Below, piece by piece: positions 1-10,278 of a stretch of 64,000 nt of DNA. The DNA is taken from contig NC_045144.1 in NCBI RefSeq assembly GCF_008831285.2, positions 372,001 to 436,000 of the forward strand, given 5' to 3'. This DNA comes from Nymphaea colorata. Taxonomy: Eukaryota; Streptophyta; Magnoliopsida; Nymphaeales; Nymphaeaceae. The translations under genes and the position numbers were made by a program. The number at the start of each line of letters is the position of its first letter. Within the stretch, counting starts at the first letter, position 1. The notes beneath the pieces are model-generated. The model was not told the origin of the DNA. It ran no database searches and was given only the letters and a program-made list of their open reading frames with translations.

Positions 1-240
1 CCACACTTCGCTTCTATACTTCCCTTCTTACTTTTCACCGCTTATTGTGGTTACCTAAGGAATACGTTAAGATGTCTCTTACTGATCAAATGGTGATTGG
101 AATTCTTCAACACAAGAATATTCAAATGCTATTACTTAAAATTGCTTGGATTGTGGAGAAGGGTGCAGAAAACACAAAAAGTTGCATGCAATCCCCGGTA
201 AATGACGCAAGAACTTGTTACATCACTAGCTAATGTCACC

Positions 241-1000
241 AGCCACTGCAAGTCCCCTGGCAAAATGTTCCAATCTTGGTGTCTATAAATTGTGACATAG
301 AAAGTGGATTAATTTCTGTGATTTGTATATTTAATTACCTATTTGATCTCTCATGAATAGAATGAGGGGCTCCCTTGACAGTTTCCAACGCAAAAAACCT
401 ATTTGATTTCACAAGCAGTGGCTGCTGGAAGTTCATGCAGAGCAATTACATTATTATACAAGATTTTTTGTTAGGTACTAGAAAACTATATTTTTAAACT
501 TAGAACATGGTTACTTCTCAACTTGATTGCAAGATAAGTAATCAAGGTTATAATCAATCACCAAAATACAGAGTACATCACTAACTTGTGGAGCTTGGTG
601 CATGTTGGATGGAGAGTCTATGCTTCACGCCTTCAAACTAAGCAGAGTCCAACAATCACCAAAATGGTTTTCAGCTAAGATCAAGCTGAAGAAAAATAGA
701 ACCCTAAAGGGGTAGTGCAAAGCCAAATTTCTGACTGGGGGGTAGTATTAGTTTAACTTTCAACTTTAAGGTATATAAAAAAAATAAAAAAAAAGAAGTA
801 TCAATGACTGGTATGGGAAATTGCTTACAAAATCCGCAATGCGGCTCCACTACCGTTAAGGCGTCATTTGGCAGCAGGGACACTCATACAGTTTTCATAA
901 TAGGTAGAAAAATGGGGTATGCTTAGCAGCAGTTCTAACCGAGCGTGAGTGACTATACACAATTTCCCTGGATCTCTTTCCTCCAATGAAAAGATTGAAA
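241..1000. repeat. Dispersed unit-start block (four copies)
   Basis: The same roughly 700-bp sequence recurs at about 12605-13260, 29950-30690 and, more diverged, 60660-61060. It carries no plausible reading frame. In two copies it follows directly on the left edge of a duplication unit. In the third (12.6 kb) it follows AP1. It appears to be an intergenic segment of the aspartic-protease array rather than a transposon, since I see no terminal repeats. Confidence 0.8.
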
Positions 1001-1694
1001 ACCAGAAAGTAACAAAACAGAACACATAACAACTACGAACCATGAAGAAGAGAAAAAAGATCTATTTAGATTGGTGCTTTATGTTACTTCATGCCTAAGA
1101 AGGTGTGGTCATTCCAGTTTTCACTTTTAACCTATACAAATAAAACCTTAGGCATGCAATGTATTGGATCGTATAGATATGTAGCCCTCCACATACGTCA
1201 TCATAAGTATATTAGATGCCCAGCTAAGCAAGAAATTAAGTCCTAGATGTCTGAGAAAACTTGTTCCTATAGATGGATAAGCAAATGCTAGTCCATCAAT
1301 TCGAGATCCAATTCCAGATTTTTTAAAGTGATATCTCATCCACAGCATCGCATCGATTGAGGAATCAACAAGCGATATCCCATGACAATGATGGTGGCCA
1401 AAGTGCAGTTTCTTCTCTCCACCGCCTGCAGACACGAAGCCCCGATATGAGATTGAGTTGTGTGCACATCCGAACGCACAAGTATGCAGTGGAAAAAAGC
1501 TGGGGTTTTGATATGTTCAATCTTTTTAATAAAGAAATGTTTATTTTAGACTTTTTTGACATTTTCATAACTTTTTTCTACTCTTTTAAAATGTTTCTTT
1601 TTTTTATATACAGAGAAAAAAGATGGGGTTGGGGTAGTTTTGATTTTTTAAAAAATGATGTTTATTTTAGACTTTTTAACTCTTTCATAATATC

Positions 1695-1698
<4 letters not shown>

Positions 1699-1726
<28 letters not shown>
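1699..1726. repeat. (AT)n microsatellite
   Basis: Uninterrupted AT dinucleotide run. The duplicate at 31435-31454 is shorter, so the locus has changed length since duplication. Confidence 0.95.
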
Positions 1727-2119
1727 CCTCCTCTTTGAAGATATGTCTTTTCTATAATACCTTTTCTTGTGCCGGATACTCTCCTTTCATTATGGCAGTT
1801 ACATTAATACAAATATGTTTGTGTTGTCCCTTGTCCACCTGAACTCTAATCCTGGTTTTATATGTGTCATACTAATGCAAAAATTTTTGTGTGCTGGTTA
1901 TGATGAAAATAGTCCGAATTCACACCGAAAAAAAAATTGGGAAGACAAAAGTGGAAGTAAAAAAAAAGCTATAAAGGACATACCTTTTGAAAATTACTAA
2001 AATGTCCCCTTACACTTGGGTATGTACGTTGGGTATCCTTAACCGGGCACTCAACTCAATCTACCCAAACTCAGCTGAACGCTCTCCACTCACTGCGTAT
2101 TCATGAGCAACTGTCACCA

Positions 2120-2123
<4 letters not shown>

Positions 2124-2152
<29 letters not shown>
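2124..2152. repeat. (CT)n microsatellite
   Basis: CT dinucleotide run. The duplicate at 31844-31906 is about twice as long, and the third copy is at 27120-27163. Confidence 0.95.
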
Positions 2153-2155
<3 letters not shown>

Positions 2156-3539
2156 TGATTTAGCCTGATTTGTTTCTTTATTCTAAAACAGCTCTTAAGG
2201 ATGGTGGAAAGATTAACGGACGATGTAGGCTGTTACAGAGAGAGACATGCATGGAACATTCTTGTGTCAGATTTCCATTGCATCCATGGGTCACATTTTC
2301 TTTCTTTGACAAGTAGCCTAAACCATTGCATCCGGCGTTGTTAGCCGTCGTGAGGTCTTTATGCATGACTAGAAGAACGCCTCAGTAGAAGCATATAAAT
2401 ATTAAACATCAATCAAGAAGAAGTTGCATGGTGGGTCCGGCCATCTGAAGAGCACTGCTGGACGTCGATGGATCGAGCCCAGTTTCTTGGACTGGCCTGC
2501 CATGATTGCGTTTTGAGAAATCCAGGACTTGTCAAACATGATTAGCAGCCATTGACTCCACAGTTTTTCCAAAGGAAAAGAACCAACCTCATCAGTTCGC
2601 AGTTTGAATGGGTCGCCGCAAAACACAGTTACTCGTCGGTGGCGAAGCAGGACATTCAGTGCTGACAGGCAGGCCCTTCAGAAAATCAGTGGCTGAGGGA
2701 TGCCATATGCTAAGCAGCAAAATAGCTACGGAGCTTTAGCAAGTAAACTAGTAATTTTTGTGTGCCTGTGTGGGCAATTTCCCAGACAAGCCCATATGTT
2801 CCTGCATCATTCTTGATAAATAGGAGTTGCCTATTGTGATACTTATCAATCCGCCTTAATGGTACTTTAATTCTTCATATTCTCACATTCTGTTTTTCTC
2901 TTGTAAAAGTTGGTTGGAAGCAGCCGATTTGAATTGTAGGGGCTTGGCTTGGGTTGATCCAAAGTGTTATACAAATCGGCTAATATTTATTTATTTATTT
3001 ATGTTTACTTAGAAGAAACTCTCTTCTTCGTAAAACCACCAAGGTGGACGTACTGTACTTCATTCAACTTGAATATTGTTCTTGCCATGGTTTGCAGACA
3101 AGAGAAATAACACACTAGAATGTGACAGCGGCCACAAGATTCAATCCTTGAATTCCTTGGATATGAACTGCCTTTCAGCCCAGTTGACCTATGTGCCTTG
3201 AGGCAATCAGCCAATCTATATTCAAGTCATTCGGAATGAACCATGATTTAGCCAATTCATCGCCAATCACCCATTTTAAAAGATGCAGATGTCATTACGG
3301 GTTTCTTTCAGTTCCACTTGAATTTACAATTCATTCAGAGAAATTTCCAAAATATTGACAAAGTAGCTCCCATCTTGATCTCACTCTCAAACTGTGGGCC
3401 CACACAGACCATCTACAGTCCAGCATCTGCAGTTTGGCATTGTTGAGGAATCGATCAATGACATCATTGGAGTTGGTCAAAGAGGGCATCTGCAGTTTAA
3501 CCCAACCTGGGGATGTCAAAGAGTTGGATTAGGTCCGAG

Positions 3540-3990
3540 CAAGCTGGCTCTCACCTAAATGAATGTGGGTGAACCGGATCTGGAATAGCATTAGGCTGGA
3601 ATAAGGTTTGACAAAGCTGTGCTTGGGCTGACCCAAAGCCTTTATTGGCAGTCCAAGCCTGTTCTGTTTACTTATTGGGCCAGGGCCTGACCATCAACTT
3701 CATGTTTATCTTGTACTCAACCCGATATCTATCCTTATTTGAAACTCTTCACTTTCATTTTCTAATTTTTTGGAAACCATTGGAAATATGTCAAGAGTTT
3801 GAATGGGAGTCGACTACTGACATCATGCCAAAGAATGTGGAAAAAAAAAGTATAAAGGTATGTATTTGGGCCAAGTCAAGCCCCCAATACCCGACCCAGG
3901 CCAGCTATCCCAGCAAGTTTTTTTATCTGGCGAGTAGGTCAAATGGTCTCAATTGTCCATCTGGTCACTGGCCCAGTGACTACCCTTAGA
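3540..3990. repeat. GC-richer repeat with GGCC/CAAGCC motifs
   Basis: This stretch, matched at about 33290-33670 in copy B, is richer in G and C than its surroundings. It repeats words such as GGGCC, CCAAGCC and CCCAG that recall the hAT-like MITE at 59219-59493. I could not place terminal repeats or a target duplication, so assignment to that family is tentative. Confidence 0.35.
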
Positions 3991-4144
3991 GTCAAGTCAT
4001 AGTGTTTTGGCAGCATATGTAGAGGTCTTTTGCTACGAAGTTCCCACTGATCTTGTGTGTGAGAGGTTTGCCATCATTGAGAACTTACTTGTCAGCTAAT
4101 TAATATTTTTGGGTGATGCATCACGATAAACTATTATAAAAACA

Positions 4145-4412
4145 CACTACCACAAACCATAAAACGTTGCTAATACCCCTATAGTGTCTATATTTTAGCA
4201 AATAATGTTTTATTTTGAGCTATATGACAGTATCTAGCATCCGTCAAATTTGAATCCACACACACACAACATATTCAAATTTGTCATTTCTTAGATCTTG
4301 TCTTATTACTAAAAATAAAGATCGGTCACTAAAGCATGCAGCTGTATTAGCAACAGTATCAAATAATGCCTATTTATGGCACTTTTTTTAATGGTTTATG
4401 GGTTTGTGAGTG
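4145..4412. mobile_element. CACTA-type MITE, copy A
   Basis: The left end begins CACTACCACAAACC. The right end, read on the other strand, begins CACTCACAAACCCATAAACC, giving an imperfect terminal inverted repeat with CACTA-like tips. A 3-bp ACA flanks both sides (4142-4144 and 4413-4415), as expected for the CACTA superfamily. A second inverted pair (GTTGCTAATAC near 4166, GTATTAGCAAC near 4344) lies inside. There is no coding capacity, so it is non-autonomous. The duplicate is at 34083-34351. Confidence 0.7.
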
Positions 4413-4544
4413 ACATATTTTAAATCTATTAGTCGTCCAACAACCAGAAGATTAAAATGAATATATATATTTATTTATTTATTTATTTAATATATATTTA
4501 TCTGTATTTATAATTATATTTATCACTAGGAACCTTATTTTCCT

Positions 4545-4590
4545 AAGAACAATATTTTTTGAATATTACCGTTTTCAAGAACGAAGAACC
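4545..4590. other. Micro-inverted segment (copy A orientation)
   Basis: These 46 bases occur in reverse complement at 34537-34583 in the otherwise collinear duplicate, with only about two differences by eye. Copy B also has extra sequence on both sides (about 34491-34536 and 34584-34690). Confidence 0.85.
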
Positions 4591-4799
4591 ATTATGATGC
4601 AATCGGGCTGGGTTTCTCCTTCCATTAATGATGAAAAATAACATAAAGAAAAAAAATCAACAGAAAAATCACAATTAAGAACTGGCCTCTAACTAAGCTT
4701 CAACACTCTCTTGCCCACTCAGCAAACTGTCGATGGTCAGGGACAGCACTTTTCATTAATGTGACCTGAATAAATATCATTAATGTTGGCTTTTCTTTC

Positions 4800-7700
4800 G
4801 TTATTTTTTTTTTTTTTACTTTGTCAGCGACAAAGGAGTTTCCAAAGGACATAGCCTCCAAAGAGAAGTGATCTTTAACCACGGAATACCTTCTCACTAT
4901 TGAGCCTACCAATGAACCAGAGTCACTCTCTTAGTTCCTTGACACAAGAACTAAGAGCATGACAGTTTGTGATTATAGTAACATGACAGTCTTTAGGAAT
5001 CCTCTCTACAGGAACAGAGTTCATAATTCTGATCATGTTTGAGAAGAGAAACCCTTGTACCACCAACCTGGTTTTCCTGATTGGGGAGGCATTAAACCAT
5101 AGTAAACCAGCCACCTTATAAACATTTGCAACACATTTAGTGACCACTTCCAGCCCCCACTCATCTTTACTCTGACAATGCCAAAAACGACTGAAAATTA
5201 TGGTTTGCAGCTAGATATTTATCGCATGTTTTACATATTGTCCTCATTCTTGTTTATAGAATACCTCACAACATGAGTGTCAAACTTTCCTCTTAGCAAT
5301 CTCAGCTAGCTTAACCACCTCTTTATGCACCACCTGGTTTTTGAAACACCATAGCTTCCAGATTGTGATATTGAAGCAGGCAAGCCAACACCATCCGAAT
5401 TAATTACATGAGAACCTCTTCCTCCACCACCAGTTCCAGACAGAGAAAAAGTCTGATGTATGGAATTTATCAACTCCAAACCATGAATAGATGTATTGCT
5501 AAATGTTCATAGCATTAGTATATGTGAAAAGAAAGTGAGATAAATCTTCACAATCCCTCCACACAACTTAAACACAGAAACAATGGAAGACCATACATGT
5601 TGAAGTTTGGCATCAGCAGGTAGACGTTAATAACTACAAACAAACACAAGCCAGTTAGCTCTAGGTAATGCTTTTGTCACAATCTACAGTGCCATGTAAC
5701 TACCATTCCTTTAATTTTACATGATTCCAAACTTGGCTCCTGAGCTTTGCAGGTTTAAGATTTTCTTTAGAACAAAGAAAATCTGCGCTTTGCATGAGCC
5801 TAAGTTGAAAGCAATCTCCAATGCATTGCCCATGCCACCATAGATTTAGCTCAATGTGGTGCTGTATTACGAAAGAAAGGTTCTACTTCCCAAGCAGATC
5901 CAATGGAATCTGCTTGAGAAAAACATCCTCCGTAGAACTTAGCAAGCTCTCCATTCATCACATTTCAAGTAACAGATTTAGATCCCGCCCAAGAGAAGAA
6001 ATATTAGGAACCATATCCACATTCCAAGTACTTTTCCTATTCAAATATCTTTTCATGCATAATGAGTCCCAAATGCCCCGGTGAAAAATAATGTACATCC
6101 TAGAAACAACCGATTAGCTTCATTGTCCTCTTTAAGTTTTCTAATGCCGAGCCCACCTTCCTATTTAGGAAAAGCCAAGACATTCCAGGCAATTAAATGA
6201 GGCTTATCCCCTCCATCTGACTCTTCCTATAAAAAACTGCACATAATCTGTTCCATTTTCTTAATGACACCAAGAGGGCACTTGAACACCAACATCCAGT
6301 AAATATGAAGTGCTTCTAATACTGATTTGATCAAGTAGATCCTACTGCATGGGAAAGTGGCATGCTTTTTCATAAACTAAGTTTACTCTGTATTTTTAAA
6401 TGAATAAGAAACATACCAACATTCTCAAATTCGTTGGCTTGGGAGTAAGACCCAAATATCGAGTAGGAAACTGTCCTAGGCTCTCGCTGAACTGATTACA
6501 AATACTTGCAATCTTGCTTTGCCCATATTGAAAAAGTCGAATGCTGATTTTTGAAGGTTAATCATCATTCCAGCATGGAGTTCAAACAGAAAAAAAAATT
6601 GTAGATAAAGAAAGCCATTCTTGAAAGCTAAGAAAAGCAAGACGTCATCAGCATATATTGCAGAAAAAACTCCTTCTATGCCCTTTGAATATGCAGTACT
6701 TCAATCATTCTTCTTTGAATTGTAGCTTGCAAGTATGTGAAAAGATTTTCATGACAATGAGGAATAAAAATGAAGATAAAGGTATCCTTATTGCAGACCA
6801 TGAGAAGATCCAAAGTGTTCACCTTGATGGTCATTAATCCCAAGAGCACAGAAATCATTTTTCACTACTGTCATTACTTTTTAAGTCCAAATAGGATGAA
6901 ATCCTAATTGCAAGATGGCAGCTTGTAAGAAAGTCCAATTGACCCTGTCATATGCTTTTGATAGGTCTATCTTCAACATAGGCTAGTTGATCTAGCTTTA
7001 GACATTGTGTATACCATCTCAAGCACAAGAAGAAGACATTGATGGATGTTTCTATCTTTCAAAAAACCACCTTGCATGTTGGAAATGACCCACTTTAGTG
7101 CCTTCTTCATTCTTGAAACCATGATTCTGAAAATAAATTTCAGTACACTATTCTCAAGAACAATATGTCTGAAATTGGAAATGTGCACAGCTGAATCAAA
7201 TTTAAGAATTATGATTATATGATTTCTGCCTAGTTCCTTAATAAGCTTTCCTTTCTAAAAAAAAAAATCTCTAGTGGCAACTGTGATATTAGTCCTTAAC
7301 GTGTCCTGACTTTTTTGAAGGAACAATTTCAGAAACCCATTCATACCTGGTGCGCTATTGGAGTTGGCACCCATAACAGCTGTTGCACTTCCTCATCTGA
7401 AATGCGACTTAACAACGTTAAGTTTTCTTTTATAAATACGCTGTGACCTACAGCAAGCTGATCCATAATCATTCTTGTTGAGTTGTCACAGGTAAAAAAT
7501 CTTTAAAAATGAGAAGTACATGCTGAAAGAATTGGATGCTCCTCATAAAACTCCCCATCATCTGTCTTCATGTGCAAGAGTCTATTTTTTTTTTACCTTC
7601 CTTGAAAATAGCGTGAAAACATTTGCTGTTATTATCTCCATTTTTTCGCCATGATACCCTTACTTTCTTTTTCTAGTACATGGCTTTATCTCTAAGAGCA

Positions 7701-8690
7701 TCCGCAAGAAAACATCTAATATGATTTTCAGAAGTGGACCAGTTATGAGAGTCAATATCTTGCTTCTTATAAATTCCAATAAAATCCTTTTGAAGTACGT
7801 TAATTCTGGTATCAACTTTCTTGGTTCTATACTTCAATTACTTAGGCATGGTCGTACTCTATTCTGTTTTGCGGGAAGTTTAAGCACTGCACATCCTCTA
7901 CACTCCACTCTCCATGCTCTTGGAATAATGACCTTACAACTAGGTTGACACTCTGAATAAAGGAACTATTTAAATCTTCGTCTTCTCTTGCATGCGGTTT
8001 TAAAGATATTTAATCTACATGTAAAAGAAAAGTGCTGAGTGGTCTAAAGAACTTCTTGGTTCTACCAAAAGCTGCCCACAATTTTCAACTTGCTAAAAAA
8101 TCTATCTAATTTGCTTTGAACCAGTGCTGTCGGGGCGCAGAGATTGGTTCAAGTGAATGCTCTGTTTCTGTCCACAATCTCTCTTAGTCAAACATCTTGA
8201 ATGAATCCATTGAATGCTAAACAAGCTTGTCAAGCAGGGGCAGGCCCATTTTTCCGACTCCTTATAAGTTGAATTAATATCTTTCATTATAATACTAACA
8301 TTTGTTTATTGGCAATAATGATATTTAACATAACCAATTGGTCTTTCCGAATTCTAGAGTGAGGGTGAAGATACACCCCTATTGTATCAAAGTTGAGATT
8401 TAAAGCTTTATGAGTAAACAAACAATCCATCCAAAATTTATTAAATTTGCAACTAGTCAATCTAAAATCCTAACTACACACAATTATGGCCACATTAAGA
8501 TTTGTATCAATATTAGATTAAAAAAAAAACTCCTCATAGTGATTGCAAAAGCATTTGAAGTTGTCCGCATTCAACATGATATCGAAACATGAAAATGATC
8601 CCAAGTTGATGAGATATCACCCAATTGCCAAAATCTTTCTAGGTTGTTAGAGTACCAAGGCCTCTAACATTCCAACTATTAACTTCATTT
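4800..8690 (-). pseudogene. LINE ORF2 (endonuclease, reverse transcriptase, RNase H), broken
   Basis: Reading from high to low coordinate, the endonuclease starts with WNVRGLG at about 8670. The reverse transcriptase has an ISNFR..I-like segment followed by GGFLKDRNIHQ (6973-7188) and, further on, a MINLEKSAF...YLGLP stretch (about 6440-6590). Next comes a C-terminal WKLWCFKNQVVHKE-like region (about 5330). A plant LINE RNase H tail (VTIITNCHALSS, then LVGSI..R and NSFVADK) ends at about 4800. Numerous stops and frameshifts rule out activity. In a live element this protein nicks target DNA and copies the LINE RNA into it. Confidence 0.75.
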
Positions 8691-8949
8691 GATGGCAATT
8701 GGCAACTCCTCTTACGATTCTTTTCCTACAGGAGAACATTCTCTTTGTTATGGAAATCCTCTGCTCCTTGGATATCCATGAATGGATCATGTTGCGCCAA
8801 CTTCTTTTCTTTCAGGACAGAACTTTATGCCTTAAAAAATGTTGTCCCACAACCCTTCTTCTTAAAATTGTTAACTTCCTTGGAATGGAGAGCTCTTTTT
8901 TGTTGAAACTAATATTCATAGGAGAGAAAGACCTCTTATCTTTTTGTTT

Positions 8950-10017
8950 TCAGGCCATTAGTACAGTCCTAGTGGAGTTCAAACAGTCAAATCCAGGAAA
9001 AAATTCCTCCTCAACTTCTGTGGCTTTCTTATTGGTCTCATGGCAGGACTCAGCAATAGTTTTACCATGGTTAACCTTCAATGAAGATGATTCCATCACC
9101 AATTGATGTGAGATAATCCCTTGACACTCGTGGCCCATAGATCATAGGTCTTCAATAGGATCTGTTTCAAGAGGCACAAATTGATTTCATTTAATATTAG
9201 ATAGCTTGCATTGCTTAGAGCCTAGATTCCACCTTCTATTAGCAACAATGGCCTGAGTACATCCATTTGAGGGTTTAGTATTCACTTTTCCCTCCCTCAT
9301 ACGAGTGAGACGATCTCTTGTGGAATGTAATGAAACCCCACATAAGGTACAAAAACAAATTTTTGTTTCATCTTCCACCATTTATTCCAGAACTTTATCA
9401 CCATCAAGTATACAAATCGAACCCACAAGTGAAGCCATCAGCATCTACAAAAAAACTACCCAGAACCTTAACGACACCAGCTAACACCTTGCAGTTCCGC
9501 ATATAAGGAGGCAACTTCGGTAGACGAATCCCTAGAGGGATTCTCGAGGGATTCTCGTGGCAGCTTGAAGTCGGAGTGGCATTCCTGACTTCCACTTGCT
9601 AGAGACCAAAAACCTATCACGAACACGCCATTTTTTTTGTTGCATAACTTCCTCTAAATATTCCTTTGAGGAAGCCTTGATCAAAAAGAGTCAGGAAGGA
9701 GTGAAAATTGTTTTCACCTGATACAAATTGTGAAAAACTTCCACCCAATCCAGATGAAATCTTGAGCTACCACCTAATAGAATTGCAATAGCAGTCCATC
9801 TGAAAGGTCTGATCATTTGCTTCCCCTCAATTTCACACACTGCACGATCTGGTAATCCAAATGCCTCCTCCCACTCATTTTGGTCCACAACACCAGCGCT
9901 CTTTACCACCGACACCCAAAATCATCGCGCTGATAGAACTGACTGGAATCCTTGATCAATAGGTGATTTTTCATGATCCATCATCTCTAAGGATGGGCGA
10001 GAGCCTCCACCACCCAT
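8950..10017 (-). pseudogene. LINE ORF1 (gag-like RNA-binding protein), broken
   Basis: The likely start is the ATG at about 10017 (MGGGGSRPS). Translation runs through a DUF4283-like N-terminal domain (for example the segment around VEVFHNLYQ, about 9730). It then reaches the typical plant LINE ORF1 stretch ending in GFDLYTRVL-like residues near 9410, and a cysteine-containing knuckle (FCTLCG, about 9340). Stops at about 9918 and elsewhere, plus frame changes, break it into pieces. In intact elements the product coats the LINE RNA. The assignment rests on order and motifs and not on a database hit. Confidence 0.6.
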
Positions 10018-10235
10018 GATAAAGTGATGTTCATGAACATTTTCCTAACTCTAACCTAGGGTTCATGTTGTTCCCTTTCTCTGCTCCTTCACGTGATAAC
10101 CACATCTTCTCCTTGACCAAGAACTGTTACATGTGGAAAAATCCACACGCTACTCACTTTGACCATGAGCTTCTTTTCCCCACCATTTGTATTTAAATCC
10201 AAACCCTTAGTCACAACCTACCTCATGATCTCCTT

Positions 10236-10243
10236 TATAAATA
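10236..10243 (+). promoter_or_regulatory. TATA box of AP1
   Basis: TATAAATA lies 43 bp upstream of the position equivalent to the AP start codon. The same octamer precedes AP2, AP3 and AP4 at a constant 51 bp, so this is the family core promoter. The LINE 5' end lies within about 180 bp upstream. Confidence 0.65.
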
Positions 10244-10278
10244 CAATGCGTTTTTCTTTGTAGATCTATGATTAACAG

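Larger units (their letters stand above)
1075..2385. repeat. Intergenic block present three times
   Basis: Two further copies lie at about 30795-32130 (collinear, part of the segmental duplication) and 26290-27370 (partial, lacking the part equivalent to about 1850-2060). The block contains T-rich tracts, an AT run at 1699-1726 and a CT run at 2124-2152. No convincing gene is visible. Confidence 0.75.
1..6783. repeat. Segmental duplication, copy A
   Basis: This block matches 29706-36931 nearly collinearly. The match runs from the left window edge (the duplicated block may extend further left) through repeat blocks, a CACTA MITE and the 3' half of a minus-strand LINE. Homology stops abruptly at 6783 inside the LINE reverse-transcriptase region, where copy B switches to an aspartic-protease promoter. 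Small differences include a 46-bp inversion (4545-4590) and a roughly 280-bp stretch present only in copy B. No protein gene outside the LINE can be supported here. Short open frames shared by both copies differ mainly by amino-acid-changing substitutions. Confidence 0.9.
4800..10120 (-). mobile_element. L1-type LINE, decayed, near full length
   Basis: A plant non-LTR retrotransposon read on the minus strand. ORF1 lies at about 8950-10017 and ORF2 at about 8690 down to 4800. A T-run on the plus strand at 4803-4818 would be the poly(A) tail. The 5' end lies between about 10060 and 10170, where the AP1 promoter begins. The total of about 5.3 kb is normal for plant L1 elements. Both ORFs carry many stops and frameshifts, so it is dead. 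I could not resolve the target-site duplication. Confidence 0.8.

Noticed and set aside
1357-1842. Plus-strand frame of 161 codons
   Set aside because: Low-complexity Phe/Ile-rich sequence ending in an AT run. Not open in the duplicate near 31.1-31.5 kb.
2178-2626. Two short minus-strand frames conserved in copy B (31930-32381)
   Set aside because: Changes are mainly amino-acid-altering, one frame shifts at its end in copy B, and a third copy near 62.8 kb is not open.
3120-3160. tRNA-like B-box (GATTCAAACCTTG type) suggesting a SINE
   Set aside because: No A-box at the right distance, no tail and no target duplication.
3005-3214. Open frame of 69 codons on the minus strand, also open in the duplicate at 32760-32969
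   Set aside because: The two translations differ at about 11 of 69 residues while the DNA is highly similar, so most changes alter the protein. No domain, no start context and no selection signal.
7721-7948. Plus-strand frames at 7721-7948 and 8699-9106
   Set aside because: Antisense to LINE ORF2 and ORF1 segments, which explain the sequence better.
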